Shown: piece by piece, positions 34,801 through 45,363 of the stretch
Layout: the number at the start of each line of letters is the position of its first letter
How positions within the stretch are numbered: position 1 is the first letter of the stretch
NCBI RefSeq assembly: GCF_000719775.1
Contig: NZ_JOHR01000009.1
Span: forward strand, 1-64,000
DNA length: 64,000 nucleotides
Reading direction: 5' to 3'
From: Streptomyces sp. NRRL F-5135
GTDB lineage: Bacteria; Actinomycetota; Actinomycetes; Streptomycetales; Streptomycetaceae
Program-made: the position numbers and the translations under genes
The notes under the pieces: model-generated
Database searches by the model: none
What the model was told of the DNA's origin: nothing
The model's input: the letters and a program-made list of their open reading frames with translations, nothing else

Positions 34801-35983
34801 GTGCCGTCTCCGCGGGGCTCTCCGCCGGCTCGGCGGGCTCGCCACGGCGCCGGCGCCTGCGACGGCCCGGGTTCTCCGAGGCGACGGGCTCGGCCGGCGC
34901 GGGGGCCTGGACCTCCTCCTCGTCCTCCTCGGCGGCCACGGCCGCGGCGGCCGCGGCGGCGGCCGTCTCCGGCGTCTGGAACATCGGCTCGGTGAAGACC
35001 GGCGCCTGGAACACGGCGACGGCCGGCCGCGCGGCGCGGCGGCGCGTGCGCTGCTCCGGCGCCTCGGCCTTCTCGGTCCCGGCGACGGGCCGCGCGGGCT
35101 CGGCCCCGGGCTCGGGCGTGGTCTGCGCCGCGACGGCCTTGCGTCGCGTACGGCTGCGAGGAGCGGGCGGCTCGGCGGCCGCGACGGGCTCCTCCTCGGC
35201 GGTGAGCTGCGCGACGGAACCCGTCGCGGCGCTCTCGTCACCCGTCGTCGGCGCGCCGCTGGGCGCGGTGGCCCGCCGGGTGGCACGGCGGCGCGGACGC
35301 GGCGCGGCGGGCGCCTCGGGTGCCTCGGCGGTCTCCGCGACATCGGTGACGGCCTCGGCGGCGGCCGCGGCCTCGGCCTCCGGCGCGCTGCTCGTCGGCG
35401 CGGCCGTGGGCGCGGCGGTCTTGCGCGTGGCCCGGCGGCGCGGACGCGGCGCGGCGGGGGCATCCGTCCCGGCCGGAGCGGCGGCCTCGACGGCCTCCTC
35501 GCTCACGGCCGTACGAGCGGGTTCCGCCGGCGCCACCGCCTCGGACTCGGGCGGCGTACCGGCGGGCGCGGTCGCCTTGCGCGTCGCACGGCGGCGCGGA
35601 CGCGGCGCGGCAGGCGCCTCAGCCGTGGCCGCGGCCTCCGCGGCCTCCGTCTTCTCTCCCGCCTCGACGGGAGCCGGAGCCGGGGCCTCGGACGGCGTCG
35701 GCGCGCCGGCGGGCGCGGTCGCCTTACGGGTCGCCCGGCGGCGCGGACGCGGCGCGGGCACCTCGGCGGTGGCGCCGGCCGGAGCCGCACCGTCCTGCGC
35801 GGCCGGTTCGGCGGGCGGGGCGGCCGACGCGACCGTCGTCTCCCCGCCGCCGTCGGCGCCGACGGGCGGGCCCGCGGGCCGGGACGCCGCGCGGCGCCTG
35901 CGGCGCGGCGGCAGCGTGTCGCTGGGAGTGTTGTTCTCTTCGTTGGTGTCCCCGGGGGTACGGGGCTCTGTGGGCTCATGCAT
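31862..35983 (-). CDS. rne: Ribonuclease E/G (actinobacterial RNase ES type)
   Basis: 1373 aa from ATG 35983, with GGGAGA about 10 nt upstream. The catalytic core (roughly residues 590-1010) has an S1-like domain (VVRQNGERTQIGV, GNVYLGKVQNVLPSMEAAFVDIG), the DNase-I-like GGIVVIDFIDM with catalytic aspartates, and the zinc-link CVHCNGRG. As in S. coelicolor RNase ES, long unstructured arms lie on both sides. They contain repeated RRRATRKATAPAG-type modules (about six N-terminal, three C-terminal), an arginine-rich block (about 480-590) and a lysine-rich KKTTAKK tail. The arms probably bind RNA and degradosome partners. Core role: mRNA decay and rRNA/tRNA processing. Confidence 0.96.
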   Translation of the reverse strand: MHEPTEPRTPGDTNEENNTPSDTLPPRRRRRAASRPAGPPVGADGGGETTVASAAPPAEPAAQDGAAPAGATAEVPAPRPRRRATRKATAPAGAPTPSEAPAPAPVEAGEKTEAAEAAATAEAPAAPRPRRRATRKATAPAGTPPESEAVAPAEPARTAVSEEAVEAAAPAGTDAPAAPRPRRRATRKTAAPTAAPTSSAPEAEAAAAAEAVTDVAETAEAPEAPAAPRPRRRATRRATAPSGAPTTGDESAATGSVAQLTAEEEPVAAAEPPAPRSRTRRKAVAAQTTPEPGAEPARPVAGTEKAEAPEQRTRRRAARPAVAVFQAPVFTEPMFQTPETAAAAAAAAVAAEEDEEEVQAPAPAEPVASENPGRRRRRRRGEPAEPAESPAETAPVREAAPVREETEAAPVREPAEVAAEAAADETRSADGDDSDEYEDRPSRRRRRGGRRRRRGESADAEESTDEQEPQEESGTRAEESEDEQEGDGDGDAGREELEAASGGGSASSRRRRRRRRRSGESAGEPEAGGDDPERTVVKVREPRERRARDTEAGTGSDEVQSIKGSTRLEAKKQRRREGREQGRRRVPIITEAEFLARREAVERVMVVRQNGERTQIGVLEDNVLVEHYVNKEQATSYVGNVYLGKVQNVLPSMEAAFVDIGKGRNAVLYAGEVNFEALGMANGPRRIESALKSGQSVLVQVTKDPIGHKGARLTSQVSLPGRYLVYVPEGSMTGISRKLPDTERARLKTILKKIVPADAGVIVRTAAEGASEDELRRDVERLQAQWEDIKKKAKNGGAPTLLYGEPDMTVRVVRDIFNEDFSKVIVSGDEAWQTIHGYVAHVAPDLSDRLQRWTSEVDVFATYRIDEQLMKALDRKVWLPSGGSLVIDKTEAMVVVDVNTGKFTGQGGNLEETVTRNNLEAAEEIVRQLRLRDLGGIVVIDFIDMVLESNRDLVLRRLLECLGRDRTKHQVAEVTSLGLVQMTRKRVGQGLLESFSETCVHCNGRGVIVHMEQPVAAGGGGGGKRSKKRGRGAAGADHEHEPVVPAARPESAPEPEAAVAESEAEVAAEAAVPVALPAPEFAPDEELFNSVAEAEAAARGRTRRRASRKASAPAGSPKAADAGAPAVRPEPQPVVVPESRPVPAEPETTAEPETVAEPVVAQAPEAEAAPQGRTRRRATRKASAPAGSPKAADAEAPAEVVVPAAPEPRPEPVAEAAAPAEAAEPTAPPRARRRVTRKVTAPAGSPSGAEEAAIVVVPAAQQREAAVAASDPAPVLEPESESESPSAEPEEAPAPARKTTRKVAKKAPAKKTAAKKTTTAKKTAAKKTTAKKTTTAKKTTKSATKKAATKSTAKKTAAAEQQPPAGVTAPTDS

Positions 35984-36216
35984 GCGGGCGGTTCTCCCGT
36001 CACGCTCCCGGGCGCCGCGCCATGGATCCGGTCCGGCCGCGGCCCGCGCTGTGCGCGAATGCCGCCGTCCGGGGCGCGGGCGCCGCACGGGAGCTGTTAT
36101 GTCCGGCTCGCCGGTTCCCTGCGCGATGTACGCACGGCCTGGCGAAAGTCTTCTGGTCAGTGCGCCGTCCGTACCCGGTGACTGCCGGGTCCCAGGGCCG
36201 CGCTACAACGACCGTC

Positions 36217-37041
36217 CTACGCGGAACCTGCACCTTCCGGCGCCGTCGCGGCGGCGGTCCCGGCGGCCGCGGATGCGGCGGGCCGGACTGCCTCGCGGTC
36301 GGGCGCGAGCGGGTCGGTCACCGTGCCGGACTCCTCGTCGAAGAGCCCCTGCGCCAGCCTGGTCACCGCTGCGGGGACCGGCGGCGCCAGGTCGGCCACA
36401 GCTCGGAGACCGGACAGGACGTCGTCGGGTCGTACGGCAGGCGTCACGTGCCGAACAACCAGGCGCAGTATCGCACAGGGCGTGTCCCCGGGCCTATCGG
36501 GCCGGGAACGGTCCACGTCAAGTCCGGCCACCGCGCCACGTGCGTCGAAGGTCCGCATCCCGCTCTTCGTGCGGCGCTCGACCTCGACGGATCCGGCCGC
36601 GAGGAACGCGGCCACCGCGTCCTCCGCCTCCTGACGCGCCACTCCGTCCAGCCGCAGCTCCCACACGGAAGCGGTCAGCCGGTCGGCGAGTCCCGGCGTG
36701 CGGGCCTCCACGGCGTCGACGATGTCGAGGCCGGGCGGCAGCGACTCGTCGAGCAGGTCGCGCAGCTTGTCGGGGTCGCGCGCCTCCACCAGGGCGATCT
36801 CCAGGAACTCGGCCTCGCTGCCCGTGCCGGTGGGGGCGGCATTGGCGTAGGAGACCTTCGGGTGCGGGGTGAAGCCCGCCGAGTACGCCATGGGCACCTC
36901 GGCACGCCGCAGCGCCCGCTCGAAGGCGCGCTGGAAGTCACGGTGGCTGGTGAACCGGAGGCGGCCGCGCTTGGTGTAGCGCAGTCGGATGCGCTGCACC
37001 GCCGGTGCGGGCGGCGGGCCTTCGGGCTGTCGCTTGCCCAG
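36217..37041 (-). CDS. TIGR03936/DUF2344 radical-SAM-associated protein with an apparent CTG start
   Basis: 274 aa. VQRIRLRYTKRGRLRFTSHR, RALRRAEVPMAYSAGFTPHPK and SYANAAPTGTGSEAEFLEI are the family signatures. Two starts are possible: GTG 36999, with no ribosome site and beginning at the first conserved residue, or CTG 37041, with AGGAG exactly 8 nt upstream and a leader GKRQPEGPPPAPA. I chose the CTG. No ATG or GTG occurs between them. The TIGR03960 radical SAM gene that this family accompanies (often as one fused protein in other bacteria) is the next gene upstream. The reaction of the pair is unknown; tRNA or ribosome modification has been suggested for related proteins. Confidence 0.8.
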   Translation of the reverse strand: MGKRQPEGPPPAPAVQRIRLRYTKRGRLRFTSHRDFQRAFERALRRAEVPMAYSAGFTPHPKVSYANAAPTGTGSEAEFLEIALVEARDPDKLRDLLDESLPPGLDIVDAVEARTPGLADRLTASVWELRLDGVARQEAEDAVAAFLAAGSVEVERRTKSGMRTFDARGAVAGLDVDRSRPDRPGDTPCAILRLVVRHVTPAVRPDDVLSGLRAVADLAPPVPAAVTRLAQGLFDEESGTVTDPLAPDREAVRPAASAAAGTAAATAPEGAGSA

Positions 37042-37436
37042 TGGTTCTTCTCCTCGCTGCGGGCGGCGCGCGGCTACGCGCCACCCTCGGATGTGGGGCC
37101 CCGCGTCCCGGCTCGGCCCCGCTGTCGCGAGTAAAACCCCGGTGGCGGTTCCGCGCCGTGGACGGTCGTTGTACCACCCAGAGTACGCGTACGGCCCTCC
37201 ACCGGTTCCCCAGGCTGGGGAAACCCCACGCCGACCGCGCCCCCGGGCACCCCCTCGCGCCGGCCTCCGAGGCCGGCGCGGCGTGGGCGAAGGCCGAGCT
37301 GATGGCGTCGTGGGCCATGTCCACCCGTCCGCGGTGTGCGGTTGCCGCGTACAGCGTCGAGCCCGCCGAATCTCATGCGTCCGATTGCGCGGCCTGGGCG
37401 CGCCCGGACCCGACGACGTCGCCGGCAGGAGGGGCC
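37042..37436. other. Intergenic region between the radical SAM pair
   Basis: 395 bp. The only clear structure is a GC-rich hairpin at 37257-37279. Frames crossing it give low-complexity arginine/proline translations without a ribosome site, so no gene is called. Confidence 0.5.
37257..37279 (-). terminator. Terminator of the TIGR03960 gene
   Basis: Perfect 10-bp stem GCGCCGGCCT/AGGCCGGCGC with a CCG loop, about 160 bp beyond the radical SAM stop. Confidence 0.5.
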
Positions 37437-39365
<1,929 letters not shown>

Positions 39366-39417
39366 CTCGCGGACCTTCGTGAGCTGACAAGGGTGACCAT
39401 CAACCCTACCCCGGTGC

Positions 39418-41109
39418 TCACCCGGTCAGCTCCGCACGGATCTTCCGGGCGGACGCCCGCGCCCACACCCCGGGCAGCTCCCGCTCGCTGTCGGCGGCCC
39501 GCGCCTGCTCCTGGCCGTACAGCAGTCCCCAGGTGAACGCGGACTCGCCCGCCGCGTGGGCCTTGATCGCGAGTGTGCGCAGGGCGTCCCGGGTCACGAC
39601 GCTGTCCTGGTGCTCGCCCAGCAGCGTCTGTACGGCCTTCACGCGCTTGGCGAACCGTTTCGCGGGCTTGCCGAGCGCGGGGCGGGCGGCCTCGGCCGCG
39701 TACCGTGCCCGTTTGGCCGCCTTGCGGGCGCCGTGCAGCGCCGCGTCGCGCTCCGGGCCGGGCGGCAGCGCCAGGGCGTGCTCGGTCCGGTCCGCCAGTT
39801 TCCCGTACGCCTTGAGGATCGCCTTGGGCAGCGCCTTGCCGGGCTTCCGGGCGGCGGCCGGGCGCAGCGGCGGATCGGCGAGGAGCGTGTCGATCGAGGT
39901 GAGCAGGGCCAGGTACCGGGGGCTGTCGAGCACGGCGAGCGTACGTTCGCGCGATCCGGCGGACCCGGCGGCGTGCCAGGCCTGGAGCCGGGCGCTGACG
40001 GGCCCGAGGAGCAGCGGAGCGGGCAGTGCGCCGGCCCGGGCGCGCAGCCGCGCGTCGAGCACCTCGTGGTCGCGGTCGACCCCCAGCTCCGCCGCGAGCC
40101 ATTTCAGCTCGTCGGCGACCGGGTCGGTGGCGGCACGGTCGAGGAGCGCGCGGTGGGTACGGAAGGTGGAGCGCATCCGGCGGGTGGCGACGCGCAGCTG
40201 GTGCACCGCGTCGGGCAGGTCCCGGCGGACGGCCGGGTCCTGCGCGACGATCGCGTCGGCCTGCGCCCGCAGATAGGCGAGGACGTGGTCGCCGGCGGTG
40301 ACGGGCCGGGGCCGGGACGCCGCCGGGGCCGCCGGCCTCGCTGCCGCGCCCGCCGTCTCGGTGGCCCCCGCTGTCTCGTCCCCGGGGCCCGGCGCGGTCT
40401 CCGCCAGTGCCCGGGCCAGCTTCGACGGAGCGGACGAGCGGCGCAGCCCCGCCTTGCGCAGCCGCTTGTCCACCGCGTCGAGCAGTGCGGGATCCGTACC
40501 GTCGGCCAGTTCGACCTCGATCTCGGTCCACGCGACGGCGGCGACCCGGTCGCCGAGGCGCTGGGCGCGTACGGAGTCGACGCTCACCTCGGCCAGCCGG
40601 GTCCCGTCGGCGTCCAGCAGGTGGCTGACGTCGCGGGAGGAACGCAGCCGGACGACGGGGATCAGCTCGGCGTCCCGGGTGCGGGAGCGCACCAGCGGGG
40701 CCAGCGCGGCGGGGACACCGCCGGCGAGCGGCGCCCGTATCTCGTCGCGCACGTCGGCGGAGACGGGGAGCTTGAGATGCCAGCCCTCGTCGGCGCCGCC
40801 CCTTCTGCGGCGCAGGGTGACGGAGTCGGCGGCCAGGCGCAGGTCGGCGGTGTCGTAGTAGACGGCGTCGAGTTCCACCACCCCGCGTACCGCGACCGAC
40901 GCGACCCCGTCGACACGGGTCAGGACGCGGGTCAGGTCGGGCAGGCCGTTCGTACCCCCGGAGGCGACGGTCCCGCCCTTTCCGGCGCCCTCCCCCGGAC
41001 CCTTCCCGGCGCTCTTCCCGGCGCTTTTTCCCGCGCTCTTCCCGGCGCCCTTTCCGGACGGCCCGGGGAGTTCGTACTTCCTCTCGACCTCTCGCTTCAT
41101 GTCCGCCAT
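39418..41109 (-). CDS. CYTH and CHAD domain protein
   Basis: 563 aa from ATG 41109 (or 41100). VERKYELPG is the ExExK motif of the CYTH/triphosphate-tunnel fold, but the strand is interrupted right after it by an unusual insert of GAGKSAGKSAGK-type repeats (about residues 18-50). The CHAD domain (from about 300) contains DLPDAVHQLRVATRRMRSTFRTH-type histidine/arginine helices (motif HQLRVATRRMRS) and KAAKRARYAAE. CHAD domains bind polyphosphate and CYTH domains hydrolyse or bind triphosphates, so a role with inorganic polyphosphate is likely. It is downstream of the mre cluster with a hairpin between. Confidence 0.9.
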   Translation of the reverse strand: MADMKREVERKYELPGPSGKGAGKSAGKSAGKSAGKGPGEGAGKGGTVASGGTNGLPDLTRVLTRVDGVASVAVRGVVELDAVYYDTADLRLAADSVTLRRRRGGADEGWHLKLPVSADVRDEIRAPLAGGVPAALAPLVRSRTRDAELIPVVRLRSSRDVSHLLDADGTRLAEVSVDSVRAQRLGDRVAAVAWTEIEVELADGTDPALLDAVDKRLRKAGLRRSSAPSKLARALAETAPGPGDETAGATETAGAAARPAAPAASRPRPVTAGDHVLAYLRAQADAIVAQDPAVRRDLPDAVHQLRVATRRMRSTFRTHRALLDRAATDPVADELKWLAAELGVDRDHEVLDARLRARAGALPAPLLLGPVSARLQAWHAAGSAGSRERTLAVLDSPRYLALLTSIDTLLADPPLRPAAARKPGKALPKAILKAYGKLADRTEHALALPPGPERDAALHGARKAAKRARYAAEAARPALGKPAKRFAKRVKAVQTLLGEHQDSVVTRDALRTLAIKAHAAGESAFTWGLLYGQEQARAADSERELPGVWARASARKIRAELTG

Positions 41110-41123
41110 GTACCCGAATCTAC

Positions 41124-41156
41124 GTCGCGGGATCGCGCGCCGGGCGATCCCGCGAC
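41124..41156 (-). terminator. Terminator of the mre-rodA operon
   Basis: Perfect 13-bp arms GTCGCGGGATCGC (41124-41136) and its complement (41144-41156), 7-nt loop, 40 bp after the rodA stop and 15 bp before the CHAD gene. It could also act in the CHAD gene leader. Confidence 0.65.
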
Positions 41157-41195
41157 ATGGCGCGTACCGGAGAACGTGGCACGTACGCGAAGGGC

Positions 41196-42392
41196 TCAGG
41201 CCGACATCGGCCGCTGCACCCGGATCGACTGGAGCAGCCCCACCGCTATCCAGACCGCGAACATCGACGTACCGCCGTACGACACGAACGGCAGCGGCAG
41301 CCCCGCCACCGGCATGATGCCGAGCGTCATCCCGATGTTCTCGAACGACTGGAAGGCGAACCAGGCGATGATCCCCGCCGCCACGATCGTCCCGTACAGT
41401 TCGGTCGTCTCCCGCGCGATCCGGCAGGCCCGCCACATCACGACCCCGAGCAGGAAGAGGATCAGCCCGGCCCCGAGGAAGCCCAGTTCCTCGCCCGCGA
41501 CCGTGAAGACGAAGTCGGTCTGCTGCTCGGGCACGAACTGGCCGGTGGTCTGCGAGCCGTGGAAGAGCCCGGTGCCGGTCAGGCCGCCGGAGCCGATGGC
41601 GATCCGCGCCTGGTTGGTGTTGTAGCCGACGCCCGCCGGGTCCAGCTCCGGGTTGGCGAAGGCCGCGAACCGGTTGATCTGGTACTCGTCCAGCACCCCG
41701 AGCGCCGCGACCGCGATCGCGCCGACCACTCCGGCGCTCACCAGGCCGATGATCCAGCGGTTGGAGGCGCCGGAGGCGAGCAGCACGCCGAGCACGATGA
41801 CCACCATCACCATCACCGAGCCGAGGTCCGGCATCAGCATCACGACGGCCATCGGTACCACAGCCAGCGCCAGGGACTTGGCGACCGTGCGGTGGTCGGG
41901 ATAGGTCTGGTCGCCCGCGTCCACCCGGGCGGCCAGCATCATCGCCATCCCCAGGATGATGGTGACCTTCACGAACTCGGACGGCTGGAGCGAGAGCCCG
42001 GCGATCCTGAGCCAGGCGTGGGCGCCGTTGATGGTGGCGCCGAGCGGGGTCAGGACGAGGACCACCAGGACCACGGAGAGTCCGTACAGCACCGGCACCG
42101 CGCCGCGCAGCGTGCGGTGCCCCAGCCAGACGGTGCCCGCCATCAGGGCGAACCCGATGCCGGTGTTGAGGAGGTGACGGACGAGGAAGAAGTACGGGTC
42201 GCCCTCGTTGAGCTGGGTGCGGTTGCGGGTCGCCGACCACACCAGCAGCGAGCCCAGCAGCGACAGGGCCACCGCCGAGAACAGCAGCGGCCAGTCCAGT
42301 CTGCGCACCACCGAGTCGCGGGCCGCGAGTTTCGCCCAGGTCCCGCGCTCGGGACCGTATCCGGAGACCGAGAAGCCACCTGTGCCGGCCAT
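41196..42392 (-). CDS. rodA: RodA/FtsW-family peptidoglycan glycosyltransferase (SEDS)
   Basis: 398 aa, about ten membrane helices. SEDS signatures include LRIAGLSLQPSEFVKV, the extracellular NQARIAIGSGGLTGTGLFHGSQ loop, FVPEQQTDFVFTVAGEELGF and PLPFVSYGGTSM. SEDS proteins polymerise lipid II together with a class B PBP; the partner mrdA starts just upstream (4-bp gap). In S. coelicolor the corresponding gene (sfr) is required for normal spores. Confidence 0.96.
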   Translation of the reverse strand: MAGTGGFSVSGYGPERGTWAKLAARDSVVRRLDWPLLFSAVALSLLGSLLVWSATRNRTQLNEGDPYFFLVRHLLNTGIGFALMAGTVWLGHRTLRGAVPVLYGLSVVLVVLVLTPLGATINGAHAWLRIAGLSLQPSEFVKVTIILGMAMMLAARVDAGDQTYPDHRTVAKSLALAVVPMAVVMLMPDLGSVMVMVVIVLGVLLASGASNRWIIGLVSAGVVGAIAVAALGVLDEYQINRFAAFANPELDPAGVGYNTNQARIAIGSGGLTGTGLFHGSQTTGQFVPEQQTDFVFTVAGEELGFLGAGLILFLLGVVMWRACRIARETTELYGTIVAAGIIAWFAFQSFENIGMTLGIMPVAGLPLPFVSYGGTSMFAVWIAVGLLQSIRVQRPMSA

Positions 42393-42396
42393 GGCG

Positions 42397-44568
42397 TCAG
42401 TCCCTTCGTACGGGGGAGGCGGGCGGGCCCGCGAGCGTCTGCTCGTCCAGCGGGTCCTTCGGCGGCTCGTACGGCGCGATCTTCGGCGCGTCGATCGAAC
42501 CGTCCGGCTCGATCGTGGGCAGGGCGACCTGCGGCTGGGGCATCAGGGCCTTCTTCAGGTTCTGCTCGCCCTTCGGGTTCAGGCCGTACATGGCCTCGTA
42601 GATCTTGCGCACGGCGGGCCCGGAGGCCCCGGAGCCCGTTCCACCCTGGGAGATCGTCATCACGATCGTGTAGTCCTCGGTGTACGAGGCGAACCACGAG
42701 GTCGTCTGCTTGCCGTAGACCTCGGCCGTACCCGTCTTGGCGTGCATCGGGATCTTGTCCTGCGGCCAGCCGCCGAACCGCCAGGCGGCGGAGCCGCGGG
42801 TCGCGACACCCGCGAGGGCCTCGTCTATCTGGTCGCGCGTCTTCTTCGACATCGGCAGCCTGCCGTGGGACTTGGGCGCGATCTGACGGACGTTCTTGCC
42901 GTCGGGGCTGACGACGGCCTTGCCCACGGTGGGGTTGTAGAGCGTGCCGCCGTTCGCGATGGCCGCGTAGATGGTCGCCATCTGGATCGGTGTGACGAGC
43001 GTGTCGCCCTGGCCGATCGAGTAGTTCACGGAGTCACCGGCGCGCATCAGGTTGCCTTCGAGGCAGCCCTCGTAGGCGAGCTGCTGGACGTAGGTGCCGC
43101 CCTTCTTGCCCTGCTTGCACCAGGCGTCCTTGTTGGCCTCCCAGTACTTCTGCTTCCACTCCCGGTCCGGGACCCGGCCCGTGACCTCGTTGGGCAGGTC
43201 GATCCCGGTCTCCGCGCCCAGGCCGAACTGGTGGGCGGTCTTGTAGAACCAGTTCTTGGCGTCCTTCTTCGGCTTCATCCCGCCGTCCTTGAGCCACTCC
43301 TTGTGCGCGAGGCCGTAGTAGACGGTGTCGCAGGAGACCTCCAGGGCGCGGCCGATGGTGATGTTGCCGTAGCCCCTGGACTCGAAGTTCTTGAAGACCT
43401 GGCTGCCCACGTTGTACGAGCTGGGGCACGGGTAGTCGCCGTCGAACTCGTAGCCGGCGTTGACGGCGGCGGCGGACGAGACGACCTTGAAGATCGAGCC
43501 GGGCGCGGCCTGCGCCTGGATGGCCCGGTTCAGCAGCGGGAAGTTGGACTTCTTGCCGGTGAGCTTGGCGTAGTCCTTGGCGGAGATGCCGCCGACCCAG
43601 GAGTTGGGGTCGTAGGTGGGGTTGGAGGCCATGGCGATGACCCGGCCGGTCTTCGCCTCCATCACCACGGCGGCGCCCGCGTCCGCCTTGTAGTGCTGGT
43701 TGGTGTTGCGGTCCATCTCCTTGCGGGCGGCCTTCATCGCCTGGTTGAGCTCGTACTCGGTGACGGCCTGCACGCGCGCGTCGATGGAGGTGATCACATT
43801 GGCGCCCGGCTGGGCGTCGTCGCTGCGCTGCTGGCCGATGACGCGGCCGAGGTTGTCGACCTCGTAGCGGGTGACGCCGGCCTTGCCGCGCAGCTCCTTG
43901 TCGTACGTGCGCTCCAGGCCGGAGCGGCCGACCTGGTCGGAGCGCAGGTACGGCGAGTCCGTGTCCTGCGCCTTGGCGATCTCGTCGTCGGTGACGGGCG
44001 AGAGGTAGCCGAGGACCTGCGCGGTGTTGGCCAGTCCGGGCGCGGGGTAGCGGCGTACGGCGGTGGGCTCGGCCGTGATGCCGGGGAAGTCCTCGGCGCG
44101 CTCCCTGATCTGGAGCGCCTGCTGGGTGGTGGCCTCGTCGGTGACCGGGATCGGCTGGTACGGCGAACCGTTCCAGCAGGGCTGCGGCGTCTTCGCGTCG
44201 CAGAGCCTGACCTTGTCCATGACGTCCTTGGGCTTCATGTCGAGGACATCGGCGAGCCGGGTCAGGACGGCCTTGCCGTCGTCGTTCATCTTCATCAGCT
44301 CGGTGCGGCTGGCGGAGACGACGAGCCGGGTCTCGTTGTCCGCGAGCGGCACCCCGCGCGAGTCGAGGATCGAGCCGCGCACGGCGGGCTGGACGACCTG
44401 CTGGACGTGGTTGTTCTTGGCCTCGTCCGTGTACTCCTGGCCGTTGCGGATCTGGAGGTACCAGAGCCGGCCGCCGAGGGTGAGCAGGAGGGAGAGGACG
44501 AGGACCTGGATGACGACGAGCCGGATCTGGACCCGGGGGGTCCGCCCGGTCTCGGGGATGTTGCTCAC
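42397..44568 (-). CDS. mrdA: Penicillin-binding protein 2 (class B transpeptidase)
   Basis: 723 aa. One N-terminal membrane segment (about 17-36), a PBP dimerisation domain (VRGSILDSRGVPLA), then the transpeptidase with nucleophile Ser358 in APGSIFK, the SxN motif SVN, and KTG at 611-613 (HAKTGTAEVYG). It cross-links peptidoglycan together with RodA, scaffolded by MreC. The catalytic domain carries a cysteine-bearing insert (around CKQGKKGG and YEGCLEGN) plus CDAKTPQPCW in the pedestal. It follows mreD by 109 bp. Confidence 0.96.
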   Translation of the reverse strand: MSNIPETGRTPRVQIRLVVIQVLVLSLLLTLGGRLWYLQIRNGQEYTDEAKNNHVQQVVQPAVRGSILDSRGVPLADNETRLVVSASRTELMKMNDDGKAVLTRLADVLDMKPKDVMDKVRLCDAKTPQPCWNGSPYQPIPVTDEATTQQALQIRERAEDFPGITAEPTAVRRYPAPGLANTAQVLGYLSPVTDDEIAKAQDTDSPYLRSDQVGRSGLERTYDKELRGKAGVTRYEVDNLGRVIGQQRSDDAQPGANVITSIDARVQAVTEYELNQAMKAARKEMDRNTNQHYKADAGAAVVMEAKTGRVIAMASNPTYDPNSWVGGISAKDYAKLTGKKSNFPLLNRAIQAQAAPGSIFKVVSSAAAVNAGYEFDGDYPCPSSYNVGSQVFKNFESRGYGNITIGRALEVSCDTVYYGLAHKEWLKDGGMKPKKDAKNWFYKTAHQFGLGAETGIDLPNEVTGRVPDREWKQKYWEANKDAWCKQGKKGGTYVQQLAYEGCLEGNLMRAGDSVNYSIGQGDTLVTPIQMATIYAAIANGGTLYNPTVGKAVVSPDGKNVRQIAPKSHGRLPMSKKTRDQIDEALAGVATRGSAAWRFGGWPQDKIPMHAKTGTAEVYGKQTTSWFASYTEDYTIVMTISQGGTGSGASGPAVRKIYEAMYGLNPKGEQNLKKALMPQPQVALPTIEPDGSIDAPKIAPYEPPKDPLDEQTLAGPPASPVRRD

Positions 44569-44677
44569 TGCGACCCCCCACGGGCGAGTTGGGACCTCGG
44601 GCGCGCGCCGCGCCGGTACGTACGGCCGGGCGCGCCGCCGGGCGAGGGGGCGCGCCGGGACGGGTGGGGAGTCGGGC

Positions 44678-45352
44678 TCACAGTCGCTTGACCCCCTTGA
44701 TCCGTCCTGCCCGTGCCGCGCGGTTCCTGGCGGCGCGCAGGCGCAGTCCGCCGCGCTGGCCGCCGATGGTCAGCCCCGTGCCCGAGGCGAGCCAGCCGGC
44801 GGCGACGTCGCCGCCACCACCGCCACCGCTCTGGGTCTCGGCGAGCGGATCGTTCTCCGCCTTTCTCGCCAGGGCCATGACCAGCGGAATGGTGAACGGC
44901 GCGAGGAGCAGGTCGTAGACGGCGGCGGTGAACAGCAGGCCGCCCAGGCCGACATGGCGGGCGGCGGTGTCCCCGACGAGGGCGCCGACCGCCGCGTACA
45001 GCAGGGTCGAGCCGAGCGCCGCCGCGACGACCGCGATCATGGGGCCGAGGGCCGTGCGCATCTGGCCCTTCTCGGGCTTGGCGAGTCCCGCCAGGTAGCC
45101 GATCACGCAGAGCACCAGCGCGTACCGGCCCGCCGCGTGGTCGGCGGGCGGCGCCAGGTCGGCGAGCAGCCCGGCGCCGAATCCGATCAGCGCGCCGCTG
45201 ACATGCCCGTACACGAAGGCCAGCGCGAGCACGACGAGCAGCATCAGGTCGGGGACGGCCCCGGGGAGCTGGAGCCGGGCGAGGATGGACACCTGGACGA
45301 CCAGGGCGACGACGATGAGCGTGGTCGAGAGCAGGACGCGGTTGAAGCGCAT
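44678..45352 (-). CDS. mreD: Rod shape-determining protein MreD
   Basis: 224 aa, five or six membrane helices starting with VLLSTTLIVVALVVQVSIL. FVYGHVSGALIGFGAGLLAD is typical of MreD. The C-terminal 50 residues are hydrophilic with GGGGGG. It lies 11 bp downstream of mreC and links the Mre scaffold to RodA/PBP2. Confidence 0.93.
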   Translation of the reverse strand: MRFNRVLLSTTLIVVALVVQVSILARLQLPGAVPDLMLLVVLALAFVYGHVSGALIGFGAGLLADLAPPADHAAGRYALVLCVIGYLAGLAKPEKGQMRTALGPMIAVVAAALGSTLLYAAVGALVGDTAARHVGLGGLLFTAAVYDLLLAPFTIPLVMALARKAENDPLAETQSGGGGGGDVAAGWLASGTGLTIGGQRGGLRLRAARNRAARAGRIKGVKRL

Positions 45353-45363
45353 GGGAATCAGCT

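Noticed and set aside
37074..37376. 100-codon minus-strand frame in the radical SAM gap
   Set aside because: Arginine/glycine/proline-rich translation, crosses a terminator-like hairpin and lacks a ribosome site.
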